Below are positions 12,401-20,618 of a DNA stretch of 64,000 nt, piece by piece. A program made the position numbers and the translations under genes. Each line of letters opens with the position of its first letter. Within the stretch, counting starts at the first letter, position 1. The stretch is taken from the NCBI GenBank assembly GCA_029204225.1, contig CM055101.1, positions 5,211,246-5,275,245 of the forward strand, read 5' to 3'. Origin of the DNA: Diphasiastrum complanatum (taxonomy: Eukaryota; Streptophyta; Lycopodiopsida; Lycopodiales; Lycopodiaceae). The notes under the pieces are model-generated. The model searched no databases and had not been told where the DNA came from. It was given only the letters and a program-made list of their open reading frames with translations.

Positions 12401-13441
12401 TTTGTACTAAGTGCTTATGAACCTTCTTTATATTTCAAATGTAATGAAGGAAAGATCATCATTTTGGTTCTTTATGTTGATGACATCATTATGACAGGAA
12501 ATGATGATGATGGCATAGGCAAAGTAAAAGTTGACTTATCTAGTGAGTTCAAGATGGTAGATCTAGGCTTCCTAAAGTTTATACTTGGGATAGAAGTGTC
12601 TAGAAGTAGCAATTGTACTTTCATAAGTCAATCTAAGTATGCTACTTCCATTCTTGAAAGATTTGGTATGAAAGATTGTAAGGGGATTGACACCCCTATG
12701 GAGCATGTTGTGAAAGCAACTAATGAAGGTGATGAAGCATCCTTTGAGGACATCACTCTCTTTAGGAAGCTTATAGGCTCTCTAATCTATTTAACCATCA
12801 CTAGACCTGACTTAAGTTTTTGTGTAAGCAAGTTGAGTCAAAGTATGCAAGCTCCTTTAATTCATCATTGGAAAAGTGCCAAGAGAGTACTTAGATATGT
12901 TTCTAGTACTAGATTTTTTGGTATACTTTATGAAGGATCTAACTTGCACTTGAGAGCCTACTCGGATTCAGATTTTGCAGGTGACAAGATGGATAGGAAG
13001 TCCATTAGTGCATTTGCAACATTTCTTTGTGGAGGAGTGATATCTTGGCTTTCCAAAAAGCAAGATACAATCTCACTATCTTCTTGTGAAGCCGAGTACA
13101 AGGCATTGACTTCAACAACCAAAGAGCTCTTATGGCTAAGAAGACTCTTGATGGAACTACATGTGCTAGAGGCCGAGGAGATCCCTTACATATTTTGTGA
13201 CAATCAAGCTTCTCAACAAATTGCTTCAAATCCTATCTTCCATGCTAGAACAAAGCATATTGAGATAGCTCACCACTTTGTGAGGGAGAAGGTACAATCC
13301 AAGGAAGTGCAACTACATCATGTACCATCATCCGAATGCATAGCTGATATCTTAACCAAACCATTGTCCAAAGATCCATTTTTTAAGTTAAGATATGCTC
13401 TTGGAATTGTAGATAGATGTACACTAGATTTGCCAAGTTAG
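9461..13441 (+). CDS. Copia gag-pol polyprotein of A2, intact, 1326 aa
   Basis: This frame is the same length as the A1 polyprotein and, as far as I compared them, differs at a single residue (leucine for isoleucine near residue 136 in gag). Residue numbering for the zinc knuckle, protease D-S-G, integrase zinc site and D-D-35-E, RT Y-V-D-D and RNase H acidic residues is that given for A1. Two intact, nearly identical copies in one window suggest a currently or very recently active family. The alternative, a recent segmental or assembly duplication, cannot be ruled out from sequence. Confidence 0.96.
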   Translation: MSSMGGYLMESSERLTSTNYSIWKVRMESLLVIHDLYDIVQGVEEEPQTPQEQAKYKKRARLALHCIKLNVCNDLLKEVSSCTSSKEAWDSLKSIYESNNTSRILMLRNQVFQSMKGSGESGQEYVLRIKSLNKELSAIGEKIQDQELVQIILNGLSDEFTNLVQSFAIQDSLPSIEKLHNVLVAEESRLLHLKTRMDSMSLNGGEEKANFTSKGKKKQNPFKKNQGKEAEMKNGGSTSKGKVKNKAKLKCFFCGKKGHFASECYLKKNQQAKGDQGNIAQEEEYEDGFNTSLMVASTPTSSQDTWWIDSGASSHMSFNKHYFSTLLSCNDSKKSIYTASDQACKIDGIGSIPLCLGTSKRIDLDNVLYVPTISRNLLSVGQLMDNGLDVHFKNGVCSILKNDKCIASGIKQGRLFKLDANVASESVNLAREELTQVELWHKRLGHPNLQSMESMASKELALGLPRAFKKCGKMCEACGLAKSHKSSYKKSSSRSLSPLDLIHSDVHSFSHASNGGALMYVTFIDDCTRFTWIELLSKKNLVYEAFIKFKSLVEKQLSTSIKALRCDNGGEYTSNKMKDFCEINGIKLQYTCSYTPQQNGVAERKNRSLCECAKSLRLDASLPISFWGEAITCANYLCNRLPSSAIDGISPYQALFDKKPNVKYFKIFGCTCYVHIPLETRRKEDATSFKGIFVGYGENSKGYRIYDPTSKKVKVSKDVLFDESQFAKSLSNGSNPLCIEDLDKSEEDLDKPEEDHDKPEDGDLDPSQKGPRRSSRSKAEPSRLTYVDKGKQKEGSTSSTSYSFLATLIEEPSSFEEACKSKVWRDAMQVEYDALEENHTWNLVNLPRGKKPLACKWIYRIKYNQDGSISKYKARLVAKGFLQIKGLDYEETFAPVAKLVTIRLIICIATLFKWDLYQMDVTNAFLNGFLEEEIYMMQPEGFIKIGEEQKVCYLRKSLYGLKQAPRAWYSRLHDFLYSLGFVLSAYEPSLYFKCNEGKIIILVLYVDDIIMTGNDDDGIGKVKVDLSSEFKMVDLGFLKFILGIEVSRSSNCTFISQSKYATSILERFGMKDCKGIDTPMEHVVKATNEGDEASFEDITLFRKLIGSLIYLTITRPDLSFCVSKLSQSMQAPLIHHWKSAKRVLRYVSSTRFFGILYEGSNLHLRAYSDSDFAGDKMDRKSISAFATFLCGGVISWLSKKQDTISLSSCEAEYKALTSTTKELLWLRRLLMELHVLEAEEIPYIFCDNQASQQIASNPIFHARTKHIEIAHHFVREKVQSKEVQLHHVPSSECIADILTKPLSKDPFFKLRYALGIVDRCTLDLPS

Positions 13442-13454
13442 AAGTGAGGAGGAG
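13440..13454 (+). other. Polypurine tract of A2
   Basis: The same AGAAGTGAGGAGGAG tract as in A1, immediately before the 3' LTR. Confidence 0.85.
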
Positions 13455-14316
13455 TGTTGAAAATTGTCACTTCTCACTTGACATTGGTTCATGTAAATAT
13501 TGATCAAACATTAGAATATGTTGATGATATGATTTCACACGTGTGGAGCATGTTCCCATGTGTGAAAGGATGTACTTTTCATGTTTGTATATATCCAAAT
13601 TGATTTTGTATCATTCTAGTTAGTGTGAACATGAAATGACTAGTTTTTAGTCAAGTTGACTAGTCACCTACAAATTAGCTTTTCCTTGCATGTGCATGAG
13701 TAAATGCTCCCACATGGCAAGTGGATGTTCACATGTGTGTATAGAGTACTAGAAGATAAGAGTTGACCATTTTCCTTAGATCCTATTTTGTAGGGAATAT
13801 TCCTATATTCTAGGAGACTAGCTTTTTGGATTTTAGTCATATTCTAGAAGGTCAACTATTGGATAAGGATCAAGGATGGATCAAATGGATAGATATGAGT
13901 GATGTGGCACTCTTCACACGTGTGAAGGCCTGCTGGACTGTACCAGACTCATGGATGTACTTGATCCATAAAAGGATCATCATTTTGCTAAGAAAAATGA
14001 TGAGACTTTTGCACTCTACACTTTTGTGAGATTTCTAGTCATTTGTCTTGTGATTTTTATGCATGATTGCTATCTAGTATCATTGTACTTGTTGTTTCAG
14101 GTGCAGTCCGTACAGTGGACAGTACTCCACACGTGTGAAGCCGCTCTCACTAAAAAATGATGTGTTGATCCATTGCTCTTGCTTAAATCCAAGTGTAGTG
14201 AATCTAGATCAAGATCTAATGTGTAGAACTTGATAGATTCATTGATTAAGCAACCAATAACTCTCTATGATTGTAAAGTACAATCATTATTGTCCTAAAA
14301 ACTGTAAAATTTATCA
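13455..14316 (+). repeat. 3' LTR of A2 (862 bp)
   Basis: A full-length LTR ending TTATCA at 14316, with one private A-for-T change near 13996. It is followed by the two bases TG and then by inverted A-family DNA, so the right end is not bordered by host sequence. Confidence 0.94.
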
Positions 14317-14318
14317 TG

Positions 14319-15241
14319 ATCCACCATGTGTCTTGACTTGAAGTTGGTGTAGATGCAACCATTAAGGATGTGTTGAATCCATCCTCATATTCTTCCTCTT
14401 GAGCAATGTTCCCTTGATCTCCTTTGGCTTGTTGATTCTTCTTCAAGTAGCATTCTGAGGCAAAGTGTCCTTTCTTTCCACAAAAGAAACACTTTAGTTT
14501 TGCCTTGTTCTTCACTTTGCCTTTGGAGGTAGATCCTCCATTCTTCATCTCGGCCTCCTTGCCTTGATTTTTCTTGAATGGATTTTGCTTTTTCTTGCCT
14601 TTAGATGTAAAGTTAGCTTTCTCCTCTCCTCCATTAAGTGACATGCTATCCATTCTTGTCTTGAGGTGTAGAAGCCTACTCTCCTCGGCCACAAGAACAT
14701 TGTGCAACTTTTCAATGGATGGAAGAGAGTCTTGAATGGCAAATGATTGGACTAAGTTGGTAAACTCATCACTTAGACCATTCAAAATGATTTGTACTAG
14801 TTCTTGATCTTGGATCTTCTCTCCTATTGCACTTAACTCCTTGTTAAGAGATTTGATCCTAAGAACATACTCTTGTCCACTCTCTCCACTTCCTTTCATG
14901 CTTTGGAAAACTTGATTTCTTAGCATGAGGATTCTTGAAGTATTGTTGGATTCATAAATGCTCTTTAATGAATCCCAAGCCTCTTTGGATGAGGTACAAG
15001 AAGACACCTCTTTCAAGAGGTCATTGCATACATTTAACTTTATGCAATGTAGAGCTAATCTTGCTCTCTTCTTGTATTTGGCTTGTTCTTGGGGAGTTTG
15101 AGGCTCTTCCTCTACTCCTTGAACTATGTCATATAGATCATGGATCACTAGGAGTGATTCCATTCTCACTTTCCAAATGGAATAATTTGTGGAAGTGAGT
15201 CTCTCACTTGATTCCATCAAATATCCACCCATGGATGACAT
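14319..15241 (-). pseudogene. Truncated gag of the inverted A half-element
   Basis: The frame starts at 15241 like the A1 polyprotein and includes the complete gag and zinc knuckle. It breaks off in the protease motif after WWI, before the catalytic D-S-G. The frame then reads by chance into reverse LTR sequence and ends at 14246, giving a 331-codon frame whose last two dozen or so residues are LTR-encoded. If transcribed, it could make capsid protein without any enzyme. Confidence 0.85.
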
Positions 15242-15837
15242 TTTAGAATGAATGCTCTTTTAAAAATCACAAAGATTTTTGAATTTTAAAAGATCTATGA
15301 AGTGGCCTAAAGCTTACTAGAATGCCTATAGGCTTGTCTCTATCAAACTAACACACAAGCTTGAATGATACTCAAAGATCTTACCAAAAATTTCTAGCTT
15401 TCACTCTCACAAAAAAAAATTGCTTTACACTTTTCTTAGAGATTTCACTTCAACTAAGGATCTGAACAAATCAGCCTCTTAGATCTGATCTTAGACTCTA
15501 AAAAGAAATGCTTCAATGATCCAAAACACTATTTGGTCATAGGCATTAGTTAGAATGAATCTAGATCAATACTATGCTTCAAAAAGCACCAAAAATGAAC
15601 TAGTATTGTGATTTTGGGACCAAAAAACACAAAGTAACTTGAATTGAAAGTTGCTGTACGGTTTCACACGTGTGAAAAGTACATACACATCCTCCAAGTC
15701 GTTTTGATCCAAATGATTACAAGCTATCACTCTAGAAGAACTCGCCCTCACTAGTATTGGCCAAAAAACAAATTTTGCCAATGATCTTTACAAGATTTAT
15801 GATTCAATGATCACTCTCTTACTTAGCTCTGATACCA

Positions 15838-16699
15838 TGATAAATTTTACAGTTTTTAGGACAATAATGATTGTACTTTACAATCATAGAGAGTTATTGG
15901 TTGCTTAATCAATGAATCTATCAAGTTCTACACATTAGATCTTGATCTAGATTCACTACACTTGGATTTAAGCAAGAGCAATGGATCAACACATCATTTT
16001 TTAGTGAGAGCGGCTTCACACGTGTGGAGTACTGTCCACTGTACGGCCTGCACCTGAAACAACAAGTACAATGATACTAGATAGCAATCATGCATAAAAA
16101 TCACAAGACAAATGACTAGAAATCTCACAAAAGTGTAGAGTGCAAAAGTCTCATCAATTTTCTTAGCAAAATGATGATCCTTTTATGGATCAAGTACATC
16201 CATGAGTCTGGTACAGTCCAGCAGGCCTTCACACGTGTGAAGAGTGCCACATCACTCATATCTATCCATTTGATCCATCCTTGATCCTTATCCAATAGTT
16301 GACCTTCTAGAATATGACTAAAATCCAAAAAGCTAGTCTCCTAGAATATAGGAATATTCCCTACAAAATAGGATCTAAGGAAAATGGTCAACTCTTATCT
16401 TCTAGTACTCTATACACACATGTGAACATCCACTTGCCATGTGGGAGCATTTACTCATGCACATGCAAGGAAAAGCTAATTTGTAGGTGACTAGTCAACT
16501 TGACTAAAAACTAGTCATTTCATGTTCACACTAACTAGAATGATACAAAATCAATTTGGATATATACAAACATGAAAAGTACATCCTTTCACACATGGGA
16601 ACATGCTCCACACGTGTGAAATCATATCATCAACATATTCTAATGTTTGATCAATATTTACATGAACCAATGTCAAGTGAGAAGTGACAATTTTCAACA
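15838..16699 (-). repeat. LTR of the inverted A half-element, with adjacent primer site
   Basis: The reverse complement of the 862-bp A LTR, with one private change in the GTACGG region near 16045. The reverse-strand primer site AGCTCTGATACCA lies at 15825-15837, directly next to it. The leader (15242-15824) carries the palindrome and the 69-codon frame of the other A copies, with an Ala-to-Asp change. Confidence 0.93.
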
Positions 16700-18799
16700 A
16701 TATCAAGTGAAGGTGACAAAGATTCATGGTGGATTGATAGTGGAGCTAGCTCACACATGACTAGTCACAATGAGTTCTTTACTTCTTTGGTCACTTATGA
16801 TGGAGCCAAGAAAGCAATTCACATGGCCAATGGTGGTGAGTGTGTGATTGAAGGTATTGGTTCAATTCCTATTTGTCTCTCTACTAATAGGAAAGCAAGA
16901 CTTGATGGTGTTCTTTACATTCCTTCACTTTCAAAGAATTTGATAAGTGTTGGTCAAATGATAGAGAAATGATATATGGTAAAGTTTGGTGGTGATGCTT
17001 GCTTCATTACAAAGGAAGAAATCTTGGTTGCTAGGGGCAATAAACAAGGTAGACTTTTCAAGCTTGATACTTTTGTTATGGCTAACAAAAAGGATGGAAT
17101 GGAAAAGGAGATTGGTCTCAACTTTCCAAAGTTACCTTTTAGCATCAATAAGATTGGTGGATCTTATGCAAAGTCTAAAAAGCTTCCTTATGCTATATCT
17201 AGGTCAAGATCTAATATGCTTCTTGGAGATGTTCATCTTTGTGCTAACTTGGCTAGTCTTGAGGATAATGATGGTGTTTCAATGGTTCTTCATGGCAAGT
17301 GCAAGCATGCAAAAGGTAAGGAAAGAGCTAATTTCGTCGATGGAGGTGAAGGTTCTTCCTTGGAAAAGATTGTTGCTAATGATTTTTTTGATCATATGGA
17401 AAAGGATGTTGCTAGGTGCATGCATGAAAGAGGTGGTTCTTCTACATTATTTTGTTATGATTCCAAGAAAGTCATTTTTCCAGCAAGTGGAGTCACATGT
17501 CTTCATAAAGAGAGTAGATCAAATGGTTCTATCAAGAGACTTAGTGAGGGAGATAGTCACAAGTCAAGAAGAAGAGAAGTATGTGAAGAGTTCAAAGTAG
17601 GATGTACTTTGAATGATGTCATTGTGAATGATAGTGAGGAAGAATCATTATCATATGATTCATTACCTAAAACATTAAATAGAAGTTCTTGTTTGAAGAA
17701 AGAGAGTACTTCAATCATCCTTATGTTGAAGGTACTAATCATTTTTTTCATGGCTTCTAATGTTTTTGAGATTTCTACTTCTTATGATGTCATCATTAAG
17801 AGGGAGTCTTATGAAGGAAAGAGCAATGGAAGATTGGTTATTGGGAAGATCCAAGGCATGGATCTCACATCTCTTCATCAACTCAAAGTATTCTATGATT
17901 GTGAATTGATCACTCATGATCAAGATGGCAAATGGTTGGTTGGAGAATACTACATGGAGCAAATCGAGAGGCAATTTTTTCAAGGCAAGGGAGATCTCAT
18001 TGGTGAGCTTATTGAGGTTTGTTATGGGCTCAAGAGGGCTGGATTTATTAGGTTTGATACTCATATTCACCTACTCTACTTCGTGTTGGATGGAAAGTTT
18101 GGAATCTATCTTTTGATTTATGATGGTGACATTGTTTTCATTAACCTTTGTGGAAATTCGAGATCAAGCATTGATGAGTTCTTGTTGGATATTGATCATA
18201 TGTTTGAGATAGAATATTTCCAGAGGTTCAGGTTTGAAGATATTCATATCTTTGATATCTTTGATGATCAAGAGAAAGGTAAGCAAGTGGAAGCGACTCA
18301 CTTTGCTTTACTCACATGTTTTGGAGAGTTTTCTTGTGTAGATGATGCTATGCAAGTAGATATTGGTTCTCATGGTTTTCATACTGGAAAAGAAAGTAAT
18401 GGATCTGAAAAAAAAAGTTTGTTCAATGACTTTGATGGTCAAGAGGAAGATCAAGAGGTTGGTCTCAAAGGGCTTCAACAACACAAAAAGAAAGGTGGCA
18501 ATTTGGAGCTAGTCAAGAGCATCAAAGGAAGGTTATTTGGCAAAGATGCTATGGATATGTTTTTGCAGCTTATTGAAGACTCAAGTAAGGTCAAAGGATC
18601 AGCAAGGAAGTTTTGTTCAAGTTTACTTTACTTGTTCTATCTCATGTTTGAGCTATTTCATGTGGATGTGTGCAAATTGTCAAGATATGGAGAAACTAGC
18701 TACATTGTCTTGCAATATCTTATTGTTGGAGTTGTACTAGCATTGGTTTTGCTGATGGAAATGAGGCTAATGGAGGCTCATTATATCACTCATCCATGA
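16700..18799 (+). pseudogene. Pol-derived long open frame of element B, catalytic sites lost
   Basis: A single frame of about 700 codons runs from the A junction to 18799, interrupted only by TGA at 16970-16972. The first 110 residues match the Copia protease (WWIDSGASSHM) and the following linker (NKQGRLFKLD). After that, similarity is patchy but collinear. There are stretches resembling the linker after the integrase zinc site, an RT stretch (YYMEQ, GKGDL, YGLK) and a motif I-Y-D-G-D where Y-V-D-D is expected. Further on are blocks like the end of RT and SSLLYL/CKLSRY. The integrase HHCC and D-D-E residues and the RT aspartate pair are not preserved. Staying open over 2 kb of AT-rich DNA with this much change is unusual for simple decay. 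I cannot tell whether it is expressed. Confidence 0.6.
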
Positions 18800-19395
18800 T
18801 CAAGTTCTCAAGTGTTGAGCTACTTGGTGCCAATACTTGGAGATTGTCAATTTTTGGTGAATTCATGGTCATTTTCTTGTGTCAAGTAGATCTTGAAGAT
18901 GGACTAGTGCAAACTACTTGGTATATGGAGTCATGTGGTGCTAGATTTGCATCATGTATGTACTCACCTACTCATGGATTTCCAAGGTTTGATGGTTTCT
19001 TGTGGCAAGATGAAGATGGAGGCTCATTCATGGAGTTTTATGGTGGAGACATATCAAGAAAGGACAAAGTTGGAGGACACAAGCAAGCAAATGGTCATCA
19101 CTCACATTTATTGTTTGGTTGCTGTAATTTTCCAGAGAGTACAAAGTTTAAAACATGGAGGAATCATTTCATTCACATTCTATTTGGTTCTTCATGTTCT
19201 AGTTATATCTTAATGTGCAAAATTGATGTAAGAAATAGTGAAGCATCCAATTTGGACACTATTCTCTATATCAATTATGAAAGATACTTTAGAACCTTAG
19301 AAAGGAGATCTATACTTAGGATGGAGATCATTCTAAAGTTGGATCAAAGTTCTATTGTCAAAACTATGCCAAAACTAGTTGAAGAGGGAGTGTGA
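18796..19395 (+). CDS. Unrecognised 199-aa frame at the 3' end of element B
   Basis: It starts at an ATG overlapping the stop of the upstream frame (ATGA) and ends just inside the presumed LTR start. It occupies the place of RNase H but shows none of that domain's diagnostic motifs: no DSD, no SSCEAEY and no CDN. It is rich in aromatic residues and cysteine, with no clear signal peptide or transmembrane segment. It may be heavily diverged RNase H region or unrelated captured sequence. The ATGA overlap may be chance. Confidence 0.35.
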   Translation: MIKFSSVELLGANTWRLSIFGEFMVIFLCQVDLEDGLVQTTWYMESCGARFASCMYSPTHGFPRFDGFLWQDEDGGSFMEFYGGDISRKDKVGGHKQANGHHSHLLFGCCNFPESTKFKTWRNHFIHILFGSSCSSYILMCKIDVRNSEASNLDTILYINYERYFRTLERRSILRMEIILKLDQSSIVKTMPKLVEEGV

Positions 19396-20063
19396 GAGAT
19401 TTCAACTAGTTTAGTCTAGTTTAGTCACATTTTGGTAAATTGTCAATAAGAGGCAAAACTCATTTTAGGCTTAGAGATAAACTTTTTGAAGTTATATTAG
19501 CTTAAAATACATTCAATAAACACTTTTGGAAAGTGTGGAAAAGTTGGTAGTCAAGTTTGAGAGAGATTCAAATTTGAACTTTGGGTACATTGAATCTAGA
19601 CCCAAAAATAGTAGGGTTTACATTTTGGAGAGAAAGCCAAGTGGCCAAATAGGGTTTGAAAACTCTATAAAAGGATGTAACTCATGGAGAGACACATCTT
19701 CTCTCTTCTCTCTCTCATTTCATCATTATACATGGTTCTCTTTGGGTTCTACTACTCATTGGTGCACTATCTTGGTGTTATCTTGCAATTCTATGTGTAG
19801 AATGATCATTTATTGCTATTTTCGGTTCCACACGTGTGAAATATAGTAGGGTACTATAATTGTACGGACAACAAACATATTTTATGTTTTGGTTCATGTT
19901 TGATCAATATCTCTTAGAGTTTGCATCTCATTTTGTATGTAGATGCTGATTTTTCTACATTGGCAAGATTGTTGCCTTATTGTAACCAAAGATTTGGGAC
20001 ATGGATTGGATCTTGAATGATCTGAAATCCTTCACAAATAGTGTCTGTTATCACTTTGGAGGA
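19391..20063 (+). repeat. Probable 3' LTR of element B, with TATA box
   Basis: It starts TGTGAGAG after a purine tract. TATAAAA at 19676-19682 is a good promoter candidate, followed by a CT-rich stretch and the palindrome CACACGTGTG at 19829-19838, about 150 bp downstream. The right end is unknown because no second copy is in the window. It ends at or before the point where C-type LTR sequence begins, near 20064. Confidence 0.55.
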
Positions 20064-20618
20064 TAGAGACAATCAAAGCATTGATCAAATAGTATAATCC
20101 AACTCCACACGTGTGGAAATAAGGCTGTAGCACGGCCTGTAGACAGTGTTTACAAAGTACCAAAGCTGGGTTTTATTGGAAATCAAGAGTAATCACCATA
20201 CAATGAGAGGAAACTCGAGTTTCTCCTTGAGGCTCCAAAAAGTTTCTATCTTCTCACTATGGAGAATGGGAATACATAGTAAAACACACTTCCTTTGCAA
20301 AGTTAGGTGAAAATCCAGCATGTAATAAGGAAGTAGACTCCACTTTCTTGCCCTAATGTGAAAACCCTAGCCTAGATCCAAGAGTCATGCTTGGTAGGTG
20401 CATGGTAGGTACAAATCTCATCATAAATCATGGTCTAGATCCTACAAAGTAGGAATCACTACCAAATAGACACAACCACTCCTCTTGACTTGTGGTAACC
20501 TACTTTAGGTGTGTATGTACAAGTGGCACTTTGGCCATTCAAGTAACCAACAAACAATATTGACAAAATGTACAATATTCTACATGGCTAGATTTGCCAA
20601 TGTAGGCAATTTTTCACA
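20064..20618 (-). repeat. 3' LTR of C (partial)
   Basis: On the minus strand it starts TGTGAAAAATTG directly after the purine tract GAGGAGGAG (20627-20619). It matches 25373-25912 with only scattered differences and contains CACACGTGTG at 20106-20115. The far end is lost near 20064, where B sequence begins. Confidence 0.85.

Larger units (their letters stand above)
8003..14316 (+). mobile_element. Complete Copia LTR retrotransposon A2 (6314 bp)
   Basis: A2 has the same architecture and length as A1, offset by 7277 bases: LTR 8003-8864, interior 8865-13454, LTR 13455-14316. Differences from A1 are very few, including a gag isoleucine-to-leucine change and a leader substitution near 9050. Its left LTR is shared with the mini-element, and its right LTR runs into an inverted half-element after only two extra bases. 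It also looks potentially autonomous. Confidence 0.95.
14317..16699 (-). mobile_element. Inverted 5' half of a Copia-A element
   Basis: Read on the minus strand this is a complete LTR (16699-15838), primer site, leader and the start of gag-pol, stopping at the base equivalent to A1 position 3106. The inverted part, 14319-16699, is 2381 bp, exactly the length of the matching 5' part of A2 (8003-10383). The two bases 14317-14318 (TG) are filler or microhomology. Nothing downstream of the protease motif is present. The outer LTR end (16699) abuts Copia B at the sequence ATATC. Confidence 0.93.
16700..20063 (+). mobile_element. Copia-like element B, 3' part with altered pol
   Basis: Beginning at the edge of the A array, this segment encodes a protease-type WWIDSGASSH motif and then a long pol-derived frame. 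A second frame, a purine-rich tract GAAGAGGGAG at 19381-19390 and the start of an LTR (TGTGAGAGATTTC at 19391) follow. The 5' LTR and gag would lie left of the A array, outside the window, so the A array is inserted in B. The right edge, where C's LTR begins, is approximate. Confidence 0.7.

Noticed and set aside
1-16699. CRISPR array or satellite as explanation for the repeated 862-bp units
   Set aside because: Units have TG...CA ends, a primer site, purine tracts and gag-pol, so they are LTRs, and spacing is not that of spacer-repeat units.
18796-18799. ATGA stop-start overlap read as translational coupling
   Set aside because: Such coupling is a prokaryotic feature and this is plant DNA. 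I keep the second frame only as an unrecognised ORF of element B.
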